Positions 1-10,726 of a stretch of 64,000 nucleotides of DNA are shown one piece after another. Where the stretch lies: assembly GCF_000220395.1 (NCBI RefSeq), contig NW_004086097.1, positions 1 through 64,000 of the forward strand. The letters run 5' to 3'. Position 1 is the stretch's first letter. Each line of letters starts with the position of its first letter. A program made the translations under genes and the position numbers. This DNA comes from Ichthyophthirius multifiliis (lineage: Eukaryota > Ciliophora > Oligohymenophorea > Hymenostomatida). The notes under the pieces were generated by a model, which was not told where the DNA came from, did no database searches, and worked only from the letters and a program-made list of their open reading frames with translations.

Positions 1-859
1 AAAATAAATTTCTTTCAGATTTATGATATTAAATTTTAATTACTGCATTATATAATTGAACAATTTTAAACATTATTATTCAGTAATCTTTAAATAAGAA
101 TATAAGTTTATTTCATTATATACAAATAATAATTAAAAATAAGTAAATATAAAAAATAGCCATAAAATTATTTAAATAAGCATAGTTAAAGAATAATAGA
201 AAACAAAATTTAATAATAATTATATAAAAACAAATTCATATACAGATAAAAATAAAAATAAAAAAATTATAGATTCATATAAATATATATATGTATAAAT
301 ATATATATATATTAATATATATATAAATATAAATTTATATATATATAATATATAATATATAATATAATATATTTTTATAATTTAATATTTATTATTTAGA
401 AAATAGTATTATAAATTCTAATTATTTTAATAGTATAATATTTACTTTTTTATTTTCAAAAAAAACTAAAATATATTTTTTTACTTTTAATTCTTTAAAA
501 AAAATATTTTATTTATTGTTTATATATTTTTTTTTAAATATTAAAAATTAATTGATTTTATATAAAATAAATGCTGAAAATTAATTTTACTATTCTGTAT
601 TTTATAATAATAAAAAAAAAAAAAAATTAAATATAATTTATTTATTTTAATTATTTTTTATTTTTTATTTTTTTTTTTAAATGCAATCATCTAATATATT
701 AATGTCAGAAAAAATTAAAAATTATTTTTTTTACTAGTATTTTATTTTATTTTTTAAAAAAATAGAAAAACAAAAAATAACTATTTTAAAAATAATAATA
801 ATTATATTATTTATTTTACTTTTTAAACTTTATATTTATAAAAAATTTAAATTTAATAA
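1..859. other. AT-rich intergenic DNA
   Basis: Nearly pure A/T sequence with short (AT)n patches (about 287-375) and A and T homopolymers. I find no reading frame with protein-like composition in either strand under the ciliate code. It probably holds the 3' flank of the BAP31-like gene that ends at 860 on the minus strand. Confidence 0.6.
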
Positions 860-1232
860 TCATTTTTTATTTTTATTAAAATTTTTGGCCGATTCATATT
901 ATTCTATTTTATATTCATCATCATCAAATTTCTTAAGATAATTCAAATATCCATAAATACTCATATTAATAATAAAAACTAAAAAGCTTAGATAAAGATT
1001 TCTTTCTGCTTTATGATATTTCATATTTGCTTAGATTAAAGAATCATGAATATCTTCTTAATGATCTTATAATTATTTCTACTCTTATAATTATATTAAT
1101 TCAGAATATTATTAAACATCATTTATAGATAAAACAAATTACAAAGTTATAAACCCTAAAAATATTATTAAACCTGTTTATATTTATTAAGTTAATGGGT
1201 TGTGGAAAAGTAACTTTATTATTAATTTTCTA
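860..1232 (-). CDS. BAP31-like ER membrane protein (C-terminal exon, 5' end unresolved)
   Basis: Read on the minus strand with TGA as the only stop, the frame ends at TCA 860-862. The translated part has a hydrophobic segment (GLIIFLGFITLQFVLSIND), then a polar stretch leading to MKYHKAERNLYLSF, a second hydrophobic segment and an acidic/basic tail. Two membrane segments separated by a loop ending in M-K-x-x-x-A-x-R-N-L-Y are characteristic of the BAP31/BAP29 family, ER membrane proteins involved in export and quality control of membrane cargo. The exon appears to begin at an acceptor (CTA at 1230-1232 = TAG on the minus strand). The first membrane segment of the family must lie upstream, about 1290-1500, but I could not find a convincing exon. 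The assignment rests on this short motif and topology; an unrelated small ER protein is possible. Confidence 0.55.
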
Positions 1233-1289
1233 ATAACATTATGTAATGGTAAGTATGATATGCACAAAAGAATATTAATTAAGCAATAC

Positions 1290-1750
1290 CTATGTAGTAT
1301 ATTAAAACACTATTTCTAATTCCAATTTTATTAGTATTTTATATTTTTTTATTATTATATTATTTATAATTTTTTTTATTTTGATATAATAAAAAAATTA
1401 TCTTTTTTTATATTTTATCATTATTATTTTATTTACGATAATATTTTATATTAATAAAATGAAAAAAATAATGTTAAATTAATAATAATTAAGTAGTTTT
1501 ATATATATATATATATATATATAATATTAGTACTTTATGTTTTTAGAATTTTTATTAATAATATAATAGATTTATCTTCAAAAATTGAATAAAATATAAC
1601 AAAAAAATATATATATTTTAAAAAAATATTTAATTTAATAACTATAAATCAAATATATTATATAATAATTAATATATTAATATAATAAATAAATAAATAT
1701 ATATATATATATTTATATTTATATTTTATATAATAATAATTGAAATATAT
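1290..1750. other. AT-rich spacer, possibly holding the missing first exon of the BAP31-like gene
   Basis: Mostly A/T with an (AT)n run at about 1501-1522. A short minus-strand open stretch around 1290-1440 could be a first exon of the BAP31-like gene but is not hydrophobic as expected, so I do not call it. The remainder would contain the promoter of the plus-strand gene starting at 1751. Confidence 0.4.
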
Positions 1751-4738
1751 ATGACTTATTATAGTTAAACTAGTTCAAAATACACCCCCTAAATAAGTGC
1801 ATTGTTAACGCCACCAAATTAATCTAGTCTTTAAAACTTTTAATTATCAAATACATAAACTAATATATTTTCAGGGTAAAAAACTAAAAATAATTCCAAA
1901 ACTGAAATAAATTTTGAAAATAATGATGAAAATCAAAATAAACGAGCTTCAAAATTTATATAAAATTCCGAATTTTTATAGAATTCCAATATTTTAAATA
2001 AAGACGAAAATTATCATAAAATAATAATAAATCCTTACAAAATAATATCATAAGAAAATATAGAAAAGTAACTAAAAAAAGAAGAAAGAATAAAAAAAGA
2101 ACAAGAGCGTTTATAAATAGAAGAAGAGAAATTAATTTAAAAAAAAATTTTAAAGGAAGTATATGGAAAAATAGATGAAGATGAAGACGAAGACGAAGCT
2201 GAAGCTGAAGAAAAAGAAAAATAAGATAATTTCAAAAAAAAAAAAAAAAAACTTTTTCGTGCCGAAGATATATTTAAATCAGAAAACAAAAAAAAAACTC
2301 TATTATAAAACAATTTGTAATTAGAACAAAAAGAATTAAAAATAGACGAAAATAATAATACAGAAAAACTATAAAACGATAGCGAAAATGAATATTTTTG
2401 GTAAGATTTTTTATAAAAAAAGCCCTTTATGAAAGTATTAGATAAAAAATTTCTCAGAAAAGCCTTTATTAAGGAACTTTCATATAAATCAAATATAATA
2501 CTACAGTCTTTAAAAAATAAAGGAATTGAATATTCTTCGAAAATAATCAGCATGAATACTATAATAAGTAGTTTTTCCAATTCTTTAGCAAATTCAGACG
2601 ATGAAGACAATCCTAATTAATTATAAGTAGAACTTGATGTTTTTAAAATGGCTAATTTAGGACAAATAATGATTGTAAAAAAAGAAAATAAAAAAATTAA
2701 AGGAGTTTTGAAAAAAAAAGGGAAATATTTACAACTATATAAACTTTAAGAATAAACCAAATAAAAGGAAGAAATGGAAAATTAAAATTTAAAAAAATAA
2801 GAAGTAAATAAAAAAATGAAAATAAAGCCGAAAATAGATTCTGAAAAAGAACACATATATAGCTTAGAAGGTAGATAAAAGGCTATATAATTAGAAATAA
2901 AAGAAAATTAAAACGAATAATAAAATAATAATAATAATAATAAAAAAATCAGATTTTCAATATAAGCAGATTTATACTAAGTAGACGAAGAAGGAGAAAA
3001 AATGGCTTCTGTTTTTAATAAATAATTCATAAAAGGACTTTTTAATGATTAGAATATATATTTAAACTCCTATGATAGTTTTAAGAAGGTTTAAAATTTT
3101 AAATAGAGTATCATTTTATCTTAAAGTGATTATTCTGGTTTTGAAAAAGAGATAAAAAAAAGTCTTTTTTTAGAAGAAAATTTAGGAAAAGGAGGCGATG
3201 ATTATTAATACCCTTTAAAAGAAGAATTAAAATAGATAAAGGATACTGATAATGAGAAATTTATGAAAAGTTATTTAAATAGATTAGATGGGATTAAATA
3301 TAAGTATTTTGAAAAGGATAATATAGAAAAAGATATCCGAGAGGAAAAAAGTTACTATGAGGGGATAATAAATGATCCTTACGAGGATTTTTCTAAAAAA
3401 GAATTTCAAATAAATGATTAACCATAGACTAAACCAGATGAAAATTTAAAATAATTCATAATAGAACCTAATATATTAATAAAAAGTAAAAAAATATTAA
3501 ATTTAGATGAAAACTATTAGCTTAAATACAAAAATAAAGATAATTTTAGACGTAGAAATAATTAATTAGGACTTTTTTTGGATAAATTTACGCCTGGATA
3601 GTTATAAACTTTACAATAGAATAATTTTTAATTTAAAGATAAAAACAATTAAGATATAATAGAAAATAAAAGAAAGACGTTTGATTTTATATATTAAAAT
3701 CCTTCCAATTTACCTTTTGTCAAAATGCATTAATAAGTTTTGGAAAAAAAAGAAGACAAAAATCAATAAAATTTTCTAAATAAAGAAGACTTGGCCATTT
3801 TATAAAAGACTCCTTTAATACCACCTAATATTTTTTTAAATAGATTTTTATAAAAAGACTTTTTTGAATAATAATAAGAAGAAGAAGAAAAATAAATAAG
3901 CAATAAAATAATAATTAATTAATAAAAAACAAACTTTACATCATAAAATATAATTGGTACTATGAATTAATTCAATCAGTATTTTACTAATAAATAATAA
4001 ACAAGTAAAGCAGAATTTTTCCTCAAAACTAATATTGAAAAACCTGAAATTTTTTCAATAAAATCACTTACAAATATTCAAAAAAATACATAAAATATAT
4101 AAAAAAGTACTATTTAAGAAAATACCACAAATATTCAAAAAAATACATAAAATATATAAAAAAGTACTATTTAAGAAAATATGACGTATAAAAATATGTA
4201 CAAACCAGGCTAATATATAATAAATGATATATAAAAAACACTTAAAACTATAAGAATTCAAGAAGAAGAAGAAAGAAAAAACAAATAACAATAGACTAAT
4301 AATAGCAATATTTAAAACAATCTGAATTCTAAAAAAGTTCTTAAAGAAAAATATGATGGAAATTATTCTTAATCTTATTTAACTAATGCTTAAATGGATT
4401 ATTCTATCCCTATGAATTTTCATATTAGAGAAGCAGAATAGGGACTTTTTTATTTATCTAAAGCCTATAGGGATTATTTGGAACCGGCAAGAGATACTTT
4501 AGCTGAAAAAAATGGATGGGATATATTAGAATATTTTAGTAAAAATCCTTTAAATCTTAATCAAAAAATTAACAATAATAGTGTCTATGGATATTCTTAA
4601 TAAAATAAAAATTTATAAGATGAAGATATTTTAACGGCTTTTTAAGGAATTTATAGTATGTAATATTATAATTCAATAATGAAAGATATAGATTAGAGAA
4701 ATTAAATTAATATTTAAAGAAATATCTAATAGATTTGA
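1751..4738 (+). CDS. Unknown charged coiled-coil protein with an internal 19-residue tandem repeat
   Basis: One uninterrupted ciliate-code frame of 995 codons from ATG 1751 to TGA 4736-4738. All TGA triplets checked inside the span lie out of frame, so it is probably intronless. The protein is rich in Lys, Glu, Asn and Gln. It begins with a Ser/Gln-rich segment, passes through a long charged coiled-coil region with an acidic (DED)n patch encoded near 2176-2215, and has a more ordered region near 2400-2720 with a GVLKKKGKYLQL motif. The C-terminus (about 4400-4738) is less biased and contains a stretch around REAEQGLFYLSKAYRDYLEP that looks folded. Two adjacent 57-nt copies at about 4070-4181 encode a 19-residue repeat. 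I recognise no family. The coding call is strong because the frame is long and unbroken in DNA where TGA is common. Confidence 0.8.
4070..4181 (+). repeat. 57-bp tandem duplication inside the coding sequence
   Basis: Two copies in direct tandem, starting at about 4070 and 4127, are identical over at least 50 nt and diverge only at their last few bases. Each encodes a 19-residue unit containing NIQKNTQNIQKSTIQEN. The period is a multiple of three, so the frame of the host gene is kept. The near identity suggests a recent slippage duplication. Confidence 0.85.
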
Positions 4739-6221
4739 ACTTATTTTAAATTAATTAGAGAAAAAAAAAAATTAATTACTAAATTATTAATAAAAAAATA
4801 TATAATTGTAAAATAAAATAAAAAAAAAACATTTAATTAATTATAATTTATTAAATATAATTTGTATATTTTTAATTATAAACAAAATATTTTTAAATAT
4901 ATATTATTGAAAAAATAAAAATTATATACATTTTATATTATAAAAAATTAATGATATTATAATTTATAATCCATTAAAAAAATGATTTTATTTTAAATTG
5001 AAATCAAATATATGTCACTTGCTTATATTATTCTATATATTTTTCTATAGATCTTTTAAAAACTAAATTAAAATAAAGTCTATATTAACTTATCATTTTT
5101 TAATTTAAAAGATTTTCTCTTGTAATATTTATTCAATAAAAATAACTATATTTCATGAGGGATATGCTAATTTTATACAATAAATTTTCATAAAAACTTA
5201 TTATTATATTTTAAACAATATAATTAATATAAAAATGACATTTAAATAAAAATTAAAAGCTATTAGGGCTTTTAGAAAATAAAAAAATAACTATATTTAA
5301 AAATTTAATATTAAATAAATAAATATAATAATTAGGTATAAAAAAATTAAACCTTAAATAAATTTATATTTTATTTTAAAATAATAGATTTGAATCATTT
5401 TTTAATTAAAAAAGTAAAAATAAGAGAAATTAAAGAAAACTAATCTTTTATTTATATATTAATTAAAAAATTTGAAAATAAACAAAAAGAAAAATTATTT
5501 AATATTCTTAAAGTAAAGAAAAAAAAAATCAATATTATTTTAATCTTATTATAAAATTGTTTAAATTGATATCTCTATATTATCTAATATTTAATATTTG
5601 AATTTTATATATTTTTAAGGCTGATTTTTTTATTTTTTAGACTTTTAAAATAATTTATATATATGCTTTTATTATTTATTTCACCAAAAAAAAATATAAT
5701 ATTTTCCATATTGTTTTGATTTTCTGTTAATTTGGTTAGTTTTTGATTAAAAACAATATCTTTTTTTTATAATTTTAATTTATTTAGTTTTATTTTAAAC
5801 TTCAATTCTTTATTATACAAGTAAAATACTTTTTTTAATTATTTTTTTATTATAAAATATAAAAAAAATGTTATTATACAAATAAAATATATTAAAAATA
5901 TTATAAATTATTAAAATTCAATTTAATATGCTTTATATAAATTGACATTTTAATAAAATTAGTTATTTCTATGAATTTATAAATATGAATATCATTAATT
6001 TTATAAAATTTCCTTCTCCTTCTTTATATATAAAGTAAATAATTTAATAAAAAGCATTAATAAATGTATTAATTTATTTTTTAATATTAAAAAAACTAAA
6101 TATTTTACAATTAAATAATATACTTAAAAATTAAAATAAGATTTGTTTTCAAATTTTTTAACTAAAAAATAAAAATACACGCATTAATTATTATAATAAA
6201 AAATATCTAAAAAAAAAAAAA
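4739..6221. other. Long AT-rich intergenic region
   Basis: No gene could be supported. The best small frame is a 52-codon lysine-rich one at 5235-5393 on the plus strand, which is indistinguishable from chance in this composition. The right end must contain the promoter of the CPSF160 gene. Confidence 0.5.
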
Positions 6222-9200
6222 ATGTCCGAAATAACAGACAAAAAATAAGCCAAATATGAAGCCAAAAAAAACTTTGTATACTCTTATTTTAGTATAACAA
6301 ACAATTTCAATATAAAAGGGAGTAAATTTGTGAATTTCCCTAATTTTATATACTAGTAGCACCCATAATAAAAATATATAGTCTTATAACAAAAAAAATA
6401 AGTTTAAGAAATTTAATATTATTCTATTTTATTCCATTTATTATTATGGTCGGAAGATATTTTAAAAATATACGCAATTTTATGCCCAGACGATAAAGGA
6501 AAGCTTGAATTATAATATTAAGCATAATTTCAAATCCATAGTCGGATAGTAAATATTGGAATTTTAAATAATTTATTAGTTTGTTCATTAGAAAAATATA
6601 AATAATAACTCTTTTTTATGACAATATAACTAATTCTCTATAGACTATATCTTAATACGCCTTATAGGAAAAATTACCTATAGACATAGAGACAGAATTG
6701 GAAAACGACTAATATAAATACAATAATTTTTACATAAAAACAGCCTAAGAAGTCCTATTGTGTTTAATTTAGAGAAGAATTTTGATGATTTCATATTCTT
6801 AGAGGGGATTTGACAGTTTTTTCGATAAAAGCTAATCGGAAGAAAAAAGCCAAAAAAACGAAATTCATTAAAACATCAATATTTTTTCTAATGAGATTTT
6901 TTATTTGGATTTAATTTAAGATTATTAAATGAACCATATAATAGACTATACTATTTGTAAAATCGGAAATATATAATATGCTTTTATATTGAACCGAAAG
7001 ATAGTCTTTTAACAATAAGAAGAAGAGGAAAAAAAGGCCACATAAATAATAACTAGTAATAATATTAACTAAGATTAAGGAAATAAACACAAAATGAACA
7101 AAAAATTATATTTACTTAACTTTTTGCAATTAATTTAGTGAATATGATTGATAAAAAAAACAAAAAATTCGTCTTTGATAAACATTAGGTTAATTTACCC
7201 GAAAATACGCACACTATAAGGACTTTAGAGAATAATTCTATATTAATAATTTGCAAGTTTTATATTTTTTTGGGCATTTAAAATTCTTAAGGTATTTTTT
7301 AGTTTCAATGTTTGTCACTTAATCATAATTCCAAAAATGAATTAGAGAGCTTATAATAATAATTTTAATGTAGTGTAATTGTAAATGACTATAATGTATT
7401 GGAAGGAATAGAAAGTTGCGATGTATAGGAATTATCATATAAAGAAATAGCTATTAAATATAAAAAAAATATCTATATGTTTGATATATAGGCTTTTTAA
7501 TTAAAATATATATATTCGACATAAATTTCCAATACTTTTTCAGCAAAAACATTTTTTGATTTTAACCAAAAATAATATGATCTTTTATTTATTGGATCTA
7601 AAAATAATTCTTCCCCATGTTCTTATTTATTTATTTTAAATTGCCTTTAAGAAAATATTGTTAAAAAAGTTAAATAAGAATAATAATAAGGAGTTTAATA
7701 AAATTTGCCTTAGATTATTAACGTTCCTGTTTATAAATATAGTTTATAAGTAAAATATATATTTATTTTTATTAATTATTTTTATAGATTGTAGAAAAAT
7801 TCGAAAACTGGAATAGAATAAAAGATGTGAGTTTTATAAATAAAGAAATACCTTAATGGTCTAATTATTATTTTCTATGTAGTAATGAAAAAGGGCAAAA
7901 TCAAATTTATTATTGCCAAAGAATCATGAAACCTTAGAAATTAGATAATGTAGAACAGAAATTTAATGTAAAGCCTGGAGAAGACTATGCAGATAAAATA
8001 TTCGAAATAGAAAATAATTTTATAATAGTTTCTTGTAAAAATAACCGTACAATAATTCTTGAAAAAATAGATTTAGAAATCAAATCTTTTTCTAAATATA
8101 CACTTTTTATGACAGATGTTTATACTTTGGATATTATTAAAGAAATTATTTAAATAGGATTACAATAAAAACCAATATTTATATAACTATGTAGTTAAAA
8201 ATTAAGAATTATAGATATTTAAAACGATTCTTATGTAGATTTAGAAATAAAGTAACAATAAAATATTATTAATATTTTTTTTTTAAATAAATATATAGTA
8301 TTTAATTAGTTAAACTGATATATGTATGTAATACAGTGTTTATATTAGACATTCATAATGATTTACATGCATTTACATATAATTACTATGGAGGTCAATG
8401 GGAGGAAGCAGTTCATTTTACTCAAGAAATAAGTACTAGGAGAATAATAAGTATCCAAAAGACATCACCATATTACAACAACATTAAAATGAGAAATTAT
8501 GATTTTGTATTTATAGGATATCCGAATTAATTTTAAATATATAGCAGTGATCTTGATAGATAAACAAATTAAGTATAATTTAGACTATGCTATGAATGCT
8601 ATTATGTAAAAGAAGGACTAACGATATTATAAAATGGGATTTTTTTAGATGAAAATTAAAGAAAAGATCACCTAATGAGAAGTATTACAGATACAAGTGT
8701 TGTTTTAGGTTTTACTAAAAGGGAAGTTTAAAATACTTTCGTGAAAGAGTATTTTATTACTTTATTAGATAAATGTCTTGTTTTAGTTATCAAAACTAAT
8801 GAAGGAGATGTTTATATATATAAAGGAGTACTTAAGCATAGTAATAATAATAACGATTTTTAAGTTTTTCCATATGATTTTTAAAGATAATAACTTAAAT
8901 GTATTTAATTTATTAATACCAAAATGAAAAAAAATGAAGAATTTTAACTTAGTATTAATGAAATCGAAAAAAACATGTACTCTTTTCATAATATCCAAAA
9001 TACGGTTTTTAGAAATTATTATAAAGATTGTATTATTATTTCCGATATTGAATAAAATGCAGCTTGTTTAGCTGTTTTTGAAAATAAAAGATAAGAAATT
9101 TTTATTCATGTAATGCTTTTTAAAGACGGGCCTGAAGTTATTAAATCTCTAGCTTCTATAAATTTAAATAGTTAAGTATTATTTCTTTAATTTTATTTTT

Positions 9201-10639
9201 TTATAAAAATAAATAAAGTAAAAATCTTTTAATGGTCTATTAATTACACATGAAGGAAAAATACTACTTTATGAATTTGATAATCAACTTATTTGTGCCT
9301 AAAATTTTATGTATAAAATACCTGAAAAACTTCGTGAATACAACTCATAATATATGGATGTTGTAAGAACTAAATTTGATTAATAAATAAAGCTTTACTT
9401 AATATTAGTAAATTAAAGAGCTAAAGGAAAACAAGAAATAATACTAATAGAAGAAGAAACTCTAATATAAAGAGAACTCAAATAATTAGAAGAAGGAGAA
9501 ATCGTTTATAAATTTAAATGTTTCGAAGGGACATCTAAAAAAAACAAAATAAAATAAAAAATATAAATGATAGGATATTTGACTTATAAGGAACCTGAAG
9601 ATGATGTAAATTGCAAATTTTATTGTCATTTTTTAAGAGAAAACTAAATGCCAGAATTAGTCAATACAAATAATGTCTATAAAGATTTTATTTTTGATTT
9701 TTGTTTTTTAAATTATCCTTCATTAAATGATTCAAGTAAATATATATATATATATATATATATAAATATAAATAAAAAGCTGAACATTTTAAAGTTGTTT
9801 TAATGGAAAGAGATAAAGTTATGATGTGTAATTTAATTAATAATTAAATAGTTCCTACTATAGATGGTCCTTATCATTAAAGACTTATTATTTCATCTAT
9901 ATGGAATAATAAGTAATATTTTTTAGTTGGGGATATTTAGAAAGGAATGTAACTTTATGAAATGGATGAAAGAGAAAATAAAGTTAAGTAAATAGGAGAA
10001 GAAAATGCTAATATAAATATTAGATAATGCCTTCTTTTTTTTATTTAAAATACTAATACATTAAGAGCCCTTGTTGCAGATGAATATAAAAATTTATATG
10101 CTTATTCTTTGATTTAATAATAAGATTTAAATGAAAAAAAAAATGTCTAAATGGAATTAATTGCCAATTTCCATTTAGGATCCAAAGTTAATAAAATAAT
10201 TACTGATTAAAAATAAATTATAGAAAAGGGAGATAATTAAGTATTATATATTTCTTAAATATATATTTTTTATTTTTTTTAAACAAAAAAATATAAGTAA
10301 TAAGAAGCAGTAAGTCATATTCTTTTACTTTCATAAGATGGAAATATATCTGTTTTAAAATTAATTTATGAATAAGGAGAAAATACTCTCCTTTTTGATT
10401 TATAGAAAACTATTTATGAGGAACTTCCTTATATTGGAAGTTTAGATTATAGAGAATATAGAGAATGCAAAACTTTTAAATAATCAATGTTTTTAAGAAA
10501 TTCTCATGAGTTTTTTGAATTAAATATTTTGGATGTTTATTTTAATCTTACTAGACCTTTATAAGAAAAAATTGCATGGAAATTAAATAGATCAAGAGAA
10601 GATTTTATTAATGTTATTATTGGAACTATTTTAATGTGA
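6222..10639 (+). CDS. CPSF1: Cleavage and polyadenylation specificity factor 160 kDa subunit (CPSF1)
   Basis: Large subunit of the nuclear complex that recognises the polyadenylation signal and organises pre-mRNA 3'-end cleavage, a stack of three WD-type beta propellers related to DDB1 and SF3B3. I read about 1399 residues (human 1443). Diagnostic stretches include THEGKILLYEF, IANFHLGSKVNK before the last propeller, and the C-terminal CPSF_A helices (NILDVYFNLTRPLQEKIAWKL) just before TGA 10637-10639. The order matches CPSF160 better than DDB1 or SF3B3. Introns: 7750-7787, 8298-8336, 9176-9218, 9736-9779, 10241-10297. The sequence as given needs one extra T in each of three T runs (6612-6617, 7121-7125, 8275-8284) to hold the conserved frame; with these corrections exon lengths sum to whole codons. 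Its 3' end lies 87 nt from the 3' end of the convergent cNMP-binding gene. Confidence 0.88.
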
Positions 10640-10726
10640 AAATAAATAAATATAATTTATATTTTTTTATTTGTTTTTTTTTAAACAAAAAAAAAGTTTA
10701 TTTTAAAATTTTATATATTATTTTTT

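Noticed and set aside
2137-2610. 157-codon minus-strand frame rich in Ser/Phe
   Set aside because: Shadow of the acidic coiled-coil part of the plus-strand gene 1751-4738 (GAA/GAT codons read backwards as TTC/ATC).
4070-4181. Tandem repeat considered as a CRISPR-like array
   Set aside because: Only two directly adjacent copies without spacers, inside a eukaryotic reading frame.
5235-5393. Possible 52-codon basic protein (MTFKQKLKAIRAFRK)
   Set aside because: Short, isolated and of a composition expected by chance; no support for a gene.
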